DNA of 36,291 nucleotides from Planctomycetota bacterium (GCA_021851715.1 JAJZCR010000035.1:1-36291), one strand, 5' to 3'; positions 16,577-24,699 are shown, counted from the stretch's first letter. Notes: generated by a model from the sequence alone, not told the origin. Translations and numbers: made by a program.

Positions 16577-18042
16577 TGCCTACATCACCGGATCCCAATC
16601 GCAGCGTACCTTCCGCCGCACAACCTGCGGCAGCCCGTCGTGTAACCCTAGTGGCCTCCATCAGAAGTCAGGTGCGGCGAGACCAGGTGATTTGTGCAGC
16701 GATAGCCATTATTCTTCTGGCAGCCATTTTTTTCCTGCAACCGACGCTGACCCGCCAACGAAGCAAACTGGTACAGACCAGCAACAAAAACATTGGCAAT
16801 CTGCTTATAACCTTTCCGCGGCTCACCCTGGGTGGATTCCGCGGAATTCTGGCCATGGCCCTGTGGGAGAATGCCGAAAGTGATAAGAATAAACGCCAGT
16901 GGGTTCCGCTGGAATCAGATTACAACGCCATTGCGGCTTTGGAGCCGTATTTCGGAGCGGTTTATATATTTAACGCCTGGAATCAGGCCTACAATCTTTC
17001 CGCCCAGTTTCATGCCATGAACCTGAAATACAAATGGGTGCTGGACGGCCAGGTTTATCTATACAAAGGTCAAAAACTCGTTCCCAATGACTCCAACATG
17101 ATTATGAACGAGGCCAACAATTTCTTTCTGAAACTGGGTACCAGCTTTGAACGCAAATACTACTGTGCTCGATGGCGGTACGACATCGCTCATTTATACC
17201 GCTACGTGCCTGGCAAGGTGCAGCCCACCCTGAGTACGCTGGCGGAAGTCCATTACATTGTCACGCAGCCGGAATTTCACTGTGTGCTGCTGCCCGCGCG
17301 TGATCGCAAAGGTCCTGCGGGCCACGGTGTAAAAGTAGGACACGTTCACTATCGCTATGGCCTGAGTCCGTTTTATTTTGCGTGGGTGGAATATCGCCGG
17401 GCCTTGCGTCAACCGGAGTTGCCCACCGATTCCGGCCAGGCAGTCCTGTATTCCTGGCCGCCGATGGCACTGAGGCTGTGGTGCCGCGATGATTTATACT
17501 ATGCTCAGCGCCTCACGTGGCATATCTTCAGCGCTGCACCCGGCCACTTCACCAAGCGTTTTGCCGCCCGTGTGGCCAACATCCGCGATTGCTACCGCAA
17601 TGTGCAGATCAATGCTCCGCGTTCCATTCGAGAATTCAGAATTTATTTTCATGAGTTTCCCACCTCCACCATTTTACACATGGATCATCTGGTGGAGGTA
17701 CAGTATTATCAAAAACTCGGCCTGGCTGAAAACATGCTTTTTAACGCCATGGTTCAATGGCAGCTTGCGGGCCGCCGGTTCCGTCTTGGTGATGCAGCCG
17801 ATCACGATTTCGCCGCCGCCGTTCCACTGTTTCAGGAAGCTCGTGCCGCGTACAAGCACTATTTGAACATAGCCTATCCACCCAGCGCGTATGGACAAAA
17901 CCCCGAACAACAATCGGAAATGAAATATCTATCTTCCTTGTCCGCGATCATCACCGGCATTGAAAACTTCCGCCGGACAGCCTCTGCCGGCCATCCCAGC
18001 TTGTCCTTCCTCAATGTCATCACACTCACGGACAGCGATTGA
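16576..18042 (+). CDS. membrane-anchored helical-repeat protein of unknown function
   Basis: This 488-residue protein has a short cytosolic N-terminus, one membrane helix (about 38-56) and a large extracytoplasmic part. LTLGGFRGILAMALWENAE at about 81-99, then IAALEPYFGAVYIFNAWNQ and AYNLS, resemble a conserved hypothetical family of planctomycetes and Verrucomicrobia with TPR-like helices. I recall this family from general knowledge and could not check it. Further aromatic-rich helices (RYDIAHLYRY, SPFYFAWVEYRRAL, HLVEVQYYQKLG) support a solenoid fold. It starts at the ATG overlapping the permease stop codon (TGATG), so it is very likely made with the ABC permease and may be its periplasmic accessory subunit. 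No catalytic motif is seen. Confidence 0.75.
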   Translation: MPTSPDPNRSVPSAAQPAAARRVTLVASIRSQVRRDQVICAAIAIILLAAIFFLQPTLTRQRSKLVQTSNKNIGNLLITFPRLTLGGFRGILAMALWENAESDKNKRQWVPLESDYNAIAALEPYFGAVYIFNAWNQAYNLSAQFHAMNLKYKWVLDGQVYLYKGQKLVPNDSNMIMNEANNFFLKLGTSFERKYYCARWRYDIAHLYRYVPGKVQPTLSTLAEVHYIVTQPEFHCVLLPARDRKGPAGHGVKVGHVHYRYGLSPFYFAWVEYRRALRQPELPTDSGQAVLYSWPPMALRLWCRDDLYYAQRLTWHIFSAAPGHFTKRFAARVANIRDCYRNVQINAPRSIREFRIYFHEFPTSTILHMDHLVEVQYYQKLGLAENMLFNAMVQWQLAGRRFRLGDAADHDFAAAVPLFQEARAAYKHYLNIAYPPSAYGQNPEQQSEMKYLSSLSAIITGIENFRRTASAGHPSLSFLNVITLTDSD

Positions 18043-18085
18043 CAAGGACGAGAAGCCTCTACGTTTTTTTCCCGAGGTAAAATCG

Positions 18086-19582
18086 ATGCTACACAACCGC
18101 CCCATCGGAATGTGGTTGGTGGTGGCATCTATCCTCTTCATTATCGCCTTGGTGGCTGGCGATTTGATTTTGGTTCGAGAGGATAGGGTGATTCCCATTG
18201 GGTACGCCACGACGCGAATTATCGGGCCGCTGCGATCAGATGGTACGGTGGATTATCGCCTGGCGCTGGATGCCATCGATTTTCGTGGCGTTACCCCCGC
18301 CAACAATGCCGTGGTACCCTTACTGCACGCTTTGGGAACAGGCAAAAACATTCTTGGCTCAACTAGAAACCGCCGAGCCGCATTGCGGCGGTTGGGCATG
18401 CAGCCGCTGCCAAAAAAAGGCCCGTATTTTGTAGGGGCATGGACCTTTTACCAATCCCTGATCGCAGAAGCGAAATCCCCAGCCCAGCGAGAGGCCCTCG
18501 AAAGACGGAAGGACAACTGGCCGCCGTTGGCGCTGACGCACACGCCATGGATCGCAATCGACCACCCGCGTGTAGCCCAATGGCTGGCACTTAACCGTGT
18601 GGCCTTCCACTGGGCCATGGTGGCCAGCGGAAGATCGCGTTATGCCATGCCAGTGCCCGCTCCGGGCCGCATCAGTCACAATCTGCTGATGTTTGCAATT
18701 GAACCATGGCTCGCGATCTATCGCGAACTGGCCCAAGGCATGGCTATGCGGGCAATGGAATATCTCGGAGGGAGAAACATCCCTGCCAGCGAGAATACCA
18801 TTCTGGCAATACATGGGTTGGCCCGGCTGGAAGGGCAAGATCCGTCTGTTATCAGTTGGCTTGTGGCACTTGGCGTGGATGCCAACGCCCTGCGCTGTGA
18901 GCAGGCCTTGGCGACCCGTGGCAATCTTACTGTTGGCCAAATTGAGGCGTATCAAAGAACATTCTGTACCCTACCAGCCTTTCCATCGTTTGCCGCGGCC
19001 GTGAATCTTGGTCAGCGATTTTGCGCTCTCGATGCACTTACCTCCTTGGCTCGCGGTCAAAAGGTGCGAAACAATGAATCCCATGCGCGGTGGACGACCT
19101 TGATCCCCATTGATTACACACAAATTGCGCGTCGGGTTAATGGTTGGTTCGACCGCACGGTCAAGGTTTTTAGCCACCCCACCTACCAGGCGCAAGCAGA
19201 GGGAATTGTTGTACTAAAGCATGAGTTTGCGGAGGCCGTGGCCGACTCCCATTTCTCCCCAACGGCAAGGCTCGGGGCTTTGTTCGAGGCCTTTGCCACC
19301 ACAGGGAACTCGGGCGTGGTCAGGCTATTCGGGCGTCACAAGGCCCAACGCCGCATTTCTATCCTCGCCTTCGCTCTTGCCGTCTACCACGACGACCATG
19401 GCCGCTATCCCACCGCCTTGAAAAAGCTGGTTCCCAAATTTATCAAAAAACTGCCAAATGACCCCTTCACCGACAAGCCCCTTCGGTACCGCTGCAACGG
19501 TACCGGCTATATCCTCACCAGCATTGGCCCCCGGCGGCAATTCGGCACCGGTCGACACCCCATCACCCTGCGTGTTCAGTGA
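18086..19582 (+). CDS. membrane-anchored protein of unknown function with pseudopilin-like C-terminus
   Basis: The frame is open from 17960, but that start lies inside the preceding gene. ATG 18086 has GAGG eight bases upstream and begins directly before a membrane helix (about residues 8-28), so it is preferred and gives 498 residues. The body is mostly helical with no recognised domain. The C-terminus (AVYHDDHGRYPTALKKLVPK, then LPNDPFTDKPLRYR and a GYILTSIGP stretch) matches the pattern of type II pseudopilin C-terminal regions. In planctomycetes this module is also found at the end of large anchored proteins. The gene follows the previous gene by 43 bases and ends the plus-strand run. It is probably an extracytoplasmic partner of the ABC system. 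The role is unknown. Confidence 0.75.
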   Translation: MLHNRPIGMWLVVASILFIIALVAGDLILVREDRVIPIGYATTRIIGPLRSDGTVDYRLALDAIDFRGVTPANNAVVPLLHALGTGKNILGSTRNRRAALRRLGMQPLPKKGPYFVGAWTFYQSLIAEAKSPAQREALERRKDNWPPLALTHTPWIAIDHPRVAQWLALNRVAFHWAMVASGRSRYAMPVPAPGRISHNLLMFAIEPWLAIYRELAQGMAMRAMEYLGGRNIPASENTILAIHGLARLEGQDPSVISWLVALGVDANALRCEQALATRGNLTVGQIEAYQRTFCTLPAFPSFAAAVNLGQRFCALDALTSLARGQKVRNNESHARWTTLIPIDYTQIARRVNGWFDRTVKVFSHPTYQAQAEGIVVLKHEFAEAVADSHFSPTARLGALFEAFATTGNSGVVRLFGRHKAQRRISILAFALAVYHDDHGRYPTALKKLVPKFIKKLPNDPFTDKPLRYRCNGTGYILTSIGPRRQFGTGRHPITLRVQ

Positions 19583-19599
19583 CGCCACCGGTAGGCCGA

Positions 19600-19719
19600 C
19601 GGTTTGCCGTAACAGTGTTACCGTCTCGATCTCGTCGATCCTGATTCGCGGCAAGGATCCGTCCGCAGTCATCCCCCTACCGTGTTACGCGGAAATGTTA
19701 TCCGGAAGGCGGCAAACCG
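19600..19719. repeat. 10-base inverted repeat arms about 100 bases apart
   Basis: CGGTTTGCCG at 19600-19609 and its exact reverse complement CGGCAAACCG at 19710-19719 enclose 100 bases in the convergent gap between the unknown-function gene and the rhomboid gene. A smaller inverted repeat, GTAAC-AGT-GTTAC, lies just inside the left arm. No transposase, target duplication or T tract was found, so the nature of the element is open. Confidence 0.35.
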
Positions 19720-19844
19720 GGTTAGTTCCGTAGGACGCTGGTATCCACGGAGGTAAGACTCAGACTGGCGAGAATGTGGCCGCGTCACAAACTTGATCCA
19801 CTCCCTTTCGCCGGCGGGGACGCGATATCTTAGCGCGATGAAGT

Positions 19845-21056
19845 TTACGTCGGAGGAAGCGGTTCAATTGGATAGCCGGCGGCCCGCAGATTGGCCAGTT
19901 CACTTTCCGCCAGAGCTCGCTGGCTTGGATTATGCAATTGGCTCAGTGACTTTTGGAATAATTCGATGGCGCGTTGTGGTTTGGCTTCGTAACGGGCGTA
20001 AATCAGACCCAGTATTAACTGCACCTGGTCCACCTGGCCGCCGCGTGGATATACGCGAAGGTAATCTTCATACGTGGTGGCCGCCGCCGGGTACCGCCCC
20101 TCAGACATGAGTTGATTGCCAATATCGAGCTGCACATCTTCGGGCAATACCTGCGAGGGATCTATGCGGCGCAATTCCAGAAATGTGTTGGCGGCCTGCG
20201 TCAGTTGATGATCGCGACGGAGATTCATCACCGTTTCTCGCAGGCTCGCAACACGCGGGTCCGATGCCGCGGCTGGCGTTTTTTCACCAGTTGCCGCGAC
20301 TTGCACGGGCGGAGTTATCGTCACAGAACCTTTACCGTGCATGAACGGATTATAGCCGTCGGCAACCAGACTTTGGTATTGCCGCCGCCGCCGCCAGCGA
20401 TTCAACAGAGCCAGCAGATCATAATGGTCACGCGGTACCAGGTTCGCCCATAGCACAATAAGCCCAACAACGATTCCGGTCAGATAACCGGTCAGATGGG
20501 CAAAATGAGCAACACCGTCGCTGGTGTGGAGAACCTCTCCGAGTACGTCAAAAAATACGATTTGGAAGGCGATAAACCAGATACTGGGAATTTCGAATAT
20601 TCCAAATAAGAACCAGACCCGGATGTTGGTCAGGGGTAATAGCACCAAAAACAGGCCCACCACCGCGGCAATGGAACCCGACGCGCCCAGTGTTGGAGCA
20701 CCCGACGTGAGGGCCTGACCGCACCCGGCCATGACTCCGCCTGCGATATAAAAAAGCAGATAGGGCAGATGCCCCAGTTTGTCGTTGAGCGTATTGCCGA
20801 ATGCCCATAAAAAGATCATATTGCCCAGAAGATGGCGGATCAGGTGAGCATGGAGGAACTGGTACGTGATGAACTGATACACCTGCAGGTGTGTGGGCGT
20901 AAGCATCAGGCCTTGCCAGGCTTTGCCAAGCCCCGCCGGATCGACGGCGGTATTGGACCGGTGGCTGATAAAATAAATAACCGTACAAGCGGCAATAATG
21001 GCGTAATTCATCCACGGCGTGCGCCTCTGGGGTGAATCCGTACCGATTGGAAACAT
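19845..21056 (-). CDS. rhomboid intramembrane serine protease with TPR-like C-terminus
   Basis: This 403-residue membrane protease cleaves substrates within the bilayer. About six membrane helices span residues 17-205. The helix-2 motif HLIRHLLGNMIFLWAFG gives the oxyanion residues H75 and N79. The nucleophile is S126 in GASGSIAAVVG, and its partner is H187 in AHFAHLTGYLTG. Residues about 255-400 form a soluble cytoplasmic domain with repeated helices (TFLELRRIDPSQ, YPAAATTYEDYLRVYP, AIELFQKSLSQL) of tetratricopeptide type. Rhomboids with TPR tails occur in several bacteria and may recruit partners through the tail. ATG 21056 has no strong ribosome binding site; the ATG for M16 is an alternative start. 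It is convergent with the SPFH/ABC run. Confidence 0.92.
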   Translation of the reverse strand: MFPIGTDSPQRRTPWMNYAIIAACTVIYFISHRSNTAVDPAGLGKAWQGLMLTPTHLQVYQFITYQFLHAHLIRHLLGNMIFLWAFGNTLNDKLGHLPYLLFYIAGGVMAGCGQALTSGAPTLGASGSIAAVVGLFLVLLPLTNIRVWFLFGIFEIPSIWFIAFQIVFFDVLGEVLHTSDGVAHFAHLTGYLTGIVVGLIVLWANLVPRDHYDLLALLNRWRRRRQYQSLVADGYNPFMHGKGSVTITPPVQVAATGEKTPAAASDPRVASLRETVMNLRRDHQLTQAANTFLELRRIDPSQVLPEDVQLDIGNQLMSEGRYPAAATTYEDYLRVYPRGGQVDQVQLILGLIYARYEAKPQRAIELFQKSLSQLHNPSQRALAESELANLRAAGYPIEPLPPT

Positions 21057-21156
21057 ACACGCATACCCGCACTAAACCACGACAAGCCCGCCGTAAAGGG
21101 CACAAGGTGCTCATTATTTGCGATAATGCCCGTCAGGTCAAACACGGCTAAAAGGG

Positions 21157-21187
21157 AAGCCCCGCAACGGAGTGCCGTGCGGGGCTT
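21157..21187 (-). terminator. intrinsic terminator after the chelatase gene
   Basis: A perfect 10-base stem, AAGCCCCGCA at 21157-21166 and TGCGGGGCTT at 21178-21187, is extended by CGG/CCG inside the loop. On the minus strand it is followed by CCCTTTTAG. It lies about 100 bases past the chelatase stop and before the rhomboid gene. The T tract is short. Confidence 0.55.
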
Positions 21188-21284
21188 AAGCGGGGGCGGA
21201 AAAGGAGTTGGTTCACGAGCGATTTTCATCGCCCTAGTGCAAGCCATCATCCCTCGTCCGTGTAAGTTTTTAACCGGCACAAAG

Positions 21285-21743
21285 TTAAGAATTTGTGAAA
21301 CTTGCATTCGCGCTTGGCGTGCAGCTGCGATTAGCGCAGGCCTCACATGCGTACTGCTGGTTGAGGCAATCCGTAAGGCGCTCCATAATCACCTTGGCGA
21401 TGGCTTCATGGATCCCCAGCGGTTGGGTAACGTGGTAAACAATACCGGGGTGATCCTGAGCAGCTTCAGCCACCAGCCGTGGAATATCCGTTGTGCTGTG
21501 CCGCCCGGGAGAGAGAAAATAAGGATGCACAAGCACGGCCTTGGCACCTTGGTGGACGCAGGCGGCAAAAGCCCTGGCGATGCTCGGTTCGGCAATTTCC
21601 ATGTGTGCGGCCTGTACAATTTTGTAACCGGAAACGCGCTTGAATACCGCCACCACTTCCAAGAGCATATCATTGGCTGCAGTAAATCGGCTGCCATGAT
21701 CGACGATAATAACGCCCGCCGGACTTGTCGAAGGATCAATCAT
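21285..21743 (-). CDS. CbiX-type sirohydrochlorin chelatase family protein
   Basis: This 152-residue protein belongs to the class II chelatase fold, whose members insert Co or Fe (or Ni) into tetrapyrroles. The metal-site His is H16 in VIIVDHGSR. The second conserved region HPYFLSPGRHSTTDIP places H82 at the substrate cleft. The single-domain length matches CbiXS/SirB-short enzymes, which act as dimers. The C-terminal 25 residues carry C126, C133, C136 and C141 (YACEACANRSC), a CxxC plus C arrangement that is not needed for the basic fold and could bind iron-sulfur or metal. No other sirohaem or cobalamin biosynthesis gene is in the window, although cobalamin-dependent metH lies about 8 kb away. 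ATG 21743 is divergent from the oxidoreductase gene. Confidence 0.82.
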   Translation of the reverse strand: MIDPSTSPAGVIIVDHGSRFTAANDMLLEVVAVFKRVSGYKIVQAAHMEIAEPSIARAFAACVHQGAKAVLVHPYFLSPGRHSTTDIPRLVAEAAQDHPGIVYHVTQPLGIHEAIAKVIMERLTDCLNQQYACEACANRSCTPSANASFTNS

Positions 21744-21872
21744 CGGTTATCGGCCCCTGCTTGTATTTTTCATGCACACATTGTACACCCTTTATTTTAG
21801 CAAGGCGGAAGGCAAAAATCAGGTTTCGCAGCCGCAACGAAAGTTTGATCTGGAAATGGAAAGCAGGTGTCT

Positions 21873-22814
21873 ATGAAAGCGATGATGATCACAGCCAATG
21901 GCGGACCGGAAGTATTAACCCTGCGGGATATTCCTGTGCCGGTCATCGGAATGGGGCGGTTATTGGTGAAGGTGCAAGCCGTAGCCGTTAATCCCATTGA
22001 TTGTAAACTCCGTAAAAGCGGGGCCTTCGGTTTCGGCCCGGAAAGCATTCTCGGTTTTGACGTTGCCGGGACCATCGAACAAATGGGATCGGACGTCACG
22101 GATTTTGCGGTGGGCGACGCCGTCTATTATTCGCCCGACTTCTCCGGCCCGGGCGGCTATGCTCAATATCATCTGGTACAGGCCGCTTTGGTTGCGCCCA
22201 AGCCGCCCAAGCTTTCATTTATTGACGCAGCCGCCCTGCCCCTGGCCGGGCAAATGGCCTGGGACGGCATTGTGGAACGCGGGCAAGTTCGCCTGGGCGA
22301 TACAGTGTTGATTCTTGGAGCATCCGGGGGCGTCGGATCGCTGGCGGTGCAGTTGGCTCATGCCGCCGGGGCCTATGTCTTTGCCACGTGTTCCGCCGCC
22401 AACGCAGGTTTGGTGCGATCCCTGGGGGCTGATTATGTCATCGACCGCAGTGCTGAAGACTTTGTCCAGATCATACAGGAACAAACCCACGGCCGTGGAG
22501 TGGATATGGTTTACGATTGCTTTGGCGGCGATCTAGTCGTTCGGTCCATGCCCATTGTACGACCCTTCGGACGTATTATCACCATTGTAAATCCGTCCGG
22601 TGATTTAAGTGCCGGTTACCGGCGCAACGTCTCTCTCCATTACTTATTTTTACAACGCAGTCGCCGCACTCTCGATGCACTTTCCAATCTCGTGGAGCGC
22701 GGACAAATCAAACCGGTGGTCAGCCGGGTGCTTCCTCTGGAACAGGCCGCCGATGCGCATCGGCAGTTGGAAGCCGGCGGTGGCTTTGGCAAAATTGTAT
22801 TGACTGTTGGATGA
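21873..22814 (+). CDS. zinc-independent quinone oxidoreductase (MDR superfamily)
   Basis: This 313-residue NAD(P)H-dependent enzyme of the medium-chain dehydrogenase superfamily reduces quinones or other enone-type acceptors. It has the N-terminal GroES-like domain (NPIDCKLRKSG, ILGFDVAGTI) and the Rossmann domain with LILGASGGVGSLAVQLA (glycine motif at about 149-155). The C-terminus VVSRVLPLEQAADAHRQLE with GGFGKIVLTVG is also typical. The catalytic-zinc and structural-zinc Cys residues of alcohol dehydrogenases are absent. ATG 21873 has AGG at suitable spacing; the upstream GTG 21867 overlaps that site and is less likely. It converges on the sulfatase gene with only 20 bases between the stop codons. 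Confidence 0.9.
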   Translation: MKAMMITANGGPEVLTLRDIPVPVIGMGRLLVKVQAVAVNPIDCKLRKSGAFGFGPESILGFDVAGTIEQMGSDVTDFAVGDAVYYSPDFSGPGGYAQYHLVQAALVAPKPPKLSFIDAAALPLAGQMAWDGIVERGQVRLGDTVLILGASGGVGSLAVQLAHAAGAYVFATCSAANAGLVRSLGADYVIDRSAEDFVQIIQEQTHGRGVDMVYDCFGGDLVVRSMPIVRPFGRIITIVNPSGDLSAGYRRNVSLHYLFLQRSRRTLDALSNLVERGQIKPVVSRVLPLEQAADAHRQLEAGGGFGKIVLTVG

Positions 22815-22834
22815 TGCAACCTGGGTTGTCTGGC

Positions 22835-24331
22835 CTATGGCCTGGTCCCATCCAAAAACCGCCGGTACTTCTCCCGTAATCGGGCTGCGCCATATGAACG
22901 CCCTGTCGCCTGCAGTCTCTTGAGATAACCTGGCAATGGAGAACCCGGTCCGGCATTGGCGTGCATGGGGCCGCCTTCGCGGATGACCGTCCAAAGTGGA
23001 TCTATCACATCGCCGCCAAGCTCAGCGAGCCGCTGCATCTGCCCGTCGTGCCACTGCATCAAGCGCCATGCGGCTTGGCGGCACAGTTCCGGATTGGCCG
23101 CCGCCAAGTTGTGCTGCTCGTGTGGATCGGTTTGCACATTGAAGAGCATTTCCTGTTCAAAAAGATGAAATCCATCATGGTAAGTGCGCATATAAAGCCA
23201 ATCGTTCCAGCGCACGCTGCGCTGGCACACATGGGCACACTGGCTTATTACCAGTGCCTCATGACCGGTTGGCTGACCATGCGTAATCGCATGAGCGAAG
23301 CTCTGGCCATCCCATATCGGACATGCCTGGTGCCCCAGCAATTCCATCAGCGTCGGAGCCAGGTCCAGTTGGTAGTGCAATCCACCCTCGACCATGTCCG
23401 CCCTGCCGCCGGGCCATTTGATCATCAGCGGAATATGGCATGTGCATTCATCGGCGGTACCGTGTTCGGCATAAATGCCCAGTTCGCCCAGGTTTTCGCC
23501 ATGATCCGCGGAAACAATAACTGCAGTCTGGTCATAAATTCCCGTCGACTTCAGAAACGCGACAATCCGTCCAACCTGTTCATCCACATACCGCACCCCG
23601 GTATCGTAGCCGTTGATGAATTTGCGCATCTCCTGCAAATTGGTCACTTTCCCCGGATGCCGTGGATAGCGCGGCGATTCGCCATCGTCATACATGCCGA
23701 TATCCATGGAGCTATGCGGGCCGGTCATCTGGTTATGGCGGCGGATCAACGCTGCATCATCCAGCCATGCGGGTAGCGGTTCGTTGGCGAAAGGTTCGCC
23801 GTATTCCAGCGGCACCCGGTACGGTGTGTGTGGATCCCAAAAATTGATGTGCAAGTACCAGTTATCCTGAGTTGCATGCACCGACAGCCACCGGTTGACC
23901 ACAGGCATCACCTGCTCGGCAGATTCCATGCCGCCAAAACCGGTATTATGAATCTCGTTAAATCCGGCGTAAAACCAATGCGCCGCATGCCGCTGGCCGA
24001 ACGGACTGATCATAGCGGTATGCATGCCCGCTTCCTGAAGTTGGCGAGCTAGGCCCTGCTCGTCAAAGAGATCACGGAAGCCACGGTGCGGCTGTATTCG
24101 GGGTTGGGCTGCGGTTCCGCCATGGCCCACGACCCCTGTCTGAATTCCAAAACGTCCTGAATAAAAACCGGTGCGACTCGGCAAACAGGGCGCATCGGCG
24201 GCGTACACCTTGTCAAAACGCACTCCCTCGCGAGCCAACGCATCAATATTTGGAGTGGCATTCCGGTGGTAGCCGTAACATCCCAAATGATCCGGCCGTT
24301 GGGAATCAATATCTAGGTAAATAATTCGCAT
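22835..24331 (-). CDS. formylglycine-dependent sulfatase
   Basis: This 498-residue alkaline-phosphatase-superfamily hydrolase shows the sulfatase signature C49-L-P-S-R53 (APCLPSRTGFYSGR), where Cys is converted to formylglycine by a dedicated enzyme not present in this window. Metal-ligand regions are YLDIDSQRPDHLGCYGY at 5-21 and SADHGENLGE near residue 292, with a WDPHTPY stretch in between. The arrangement resembles N-sulfoglucosamine/choline-sulfatase-like enzymes. The substrate is probably a sulfated sugar or sulfate ester, but this cannot be fixed by sequence. The protein starts directly with the first core strand (MRIIYLDID), with no signal peptide, suggesting a cytoplasmic location, which is unusual for polysaccharide sulfatases. 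No other sulfatase cluster gene is adjacent. Confidence 0.92.
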   Translation of the reverse strand: MRIIYLDIDSQRPDHLGCYGYHRNATPNIDALAREGVRFDKVYAADAPCLPSRTGFYSGRFGIQTGVVGHGGTAAQPRIQPHRGFRDLFDEQGLARQLQEAGMHTAMISPFGQRHAAHWFYAGFNEIHNTGFGGMESAEQVMPVVNRWLSVHATQDNWYLHINFWDPHTPYRVPLEYGEPFANEPLPAWLDDAALIRRHNQMTGPHSSMDIGMYDDGESPRYPRHPGKVTNLQEMRKFINGYDTGVRYVDEQVGRIVAFLKSTGIYDQTAVIVSADHGENLGELGIYAEHGTADECTCHIPLMIKWPGGRADMVEGGLHYQLDLAPTLMELLGHQACPIWDGQSFAHAITHGQPTGHEALVISQCAHVCQRSVRWNDWLYMRTYHDGFHLFEQEMLFNVQTDPHEQHNLAAANPELCRQAAWRLMQWHDGQMQRLAELGGDVIDPLWTVIREGGPMHANAGPGSPLPGYLKRLQATGRSYGAARLREKYRRFLDGTRP

Positions 24332-24512
24332 AAAAGAGCCATCCCCTTGGCACAGTATCTTCGCAACGGGCTTACGCGGCCGCCCCTAACCACAAACGTC
24401 CTGCTGCAGGCCATTCTATCCCCCACCACCGGCGCATGCCAGACAAGTCCGGCGAAGAATTTTCTGCCTGAAGTTGCGGGAATCCACCGGACTGGCTCAA
24501 TAGATAAAATCA

Positions 24513-24532
24513 GCCTGAGCCTGGGCTTAGGC
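24513..24532 (-). terminator. possible intrinsic terminator downstream of ahcY
   Basis: On the minus strand GCCTAAG pairs with CTCAGGC (one G-T pair) around a CCCAGG loop. TGATTTTATC follows, giving four T residues three bases past the stem. It lies about 170 bases past the ahcY stop. Confidence 0.4.
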
Positions 24533-24539
24533 AGCCTGT

Positions 24540-24570
24540 ATGCACGTATACAAAACTACCATGCACGTAT
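24540..24570. repeat. 10-base direct repeat with 21-base period
   Basis: ATGCACGTAT occurs at 24540-24549 and 24561-24570. The 21-base period equals two helical turns, a spacing common for tandem operator half-sites. The repeat lies about 210 bases upstream of the sulfatase start. The binding protein is unknown. Confidence 0.4.
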
Positions 24571-24699
24571 CGCCAATCTGAAAGCATGCGACGCCGAACT
24601 CAACACTCGCACGGACCAGCACAGCGCAGAGCGGTAATCATCGCACCAGGCTATCGGCTTACCGGAACCATGACATCGGCCATCAGACGTCGGGCACCA

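Larger units (their letters stand above)
24332..24699. other. gap between sulfatase and ahcY genes
   Basis: No gene is supported in these 368 bases. The part next to the sulfatase ATG must hold its promoter and leader. A likely ahcY terminator (24513-24532) and a 10-base direct repeat (24540-24570) are listed separately. Short frames here have no ribosome binding site or recognisable protein. Confidence 0.5.

Noticed and set aside
17960..18085. Upstream extension of the last gene of the SPFH/ABC run
   Set aside because: It overlaps the preceding gene by 83 bases, while ATG 18086 has a good ribosome binding site and leads directly into the membrane helix.
22961..23776. 271-codon plus-strand frame inside the sulfatase gene
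   Set aside because: It is antisense to a well-supported sulfatase and has no recognisable protein features.
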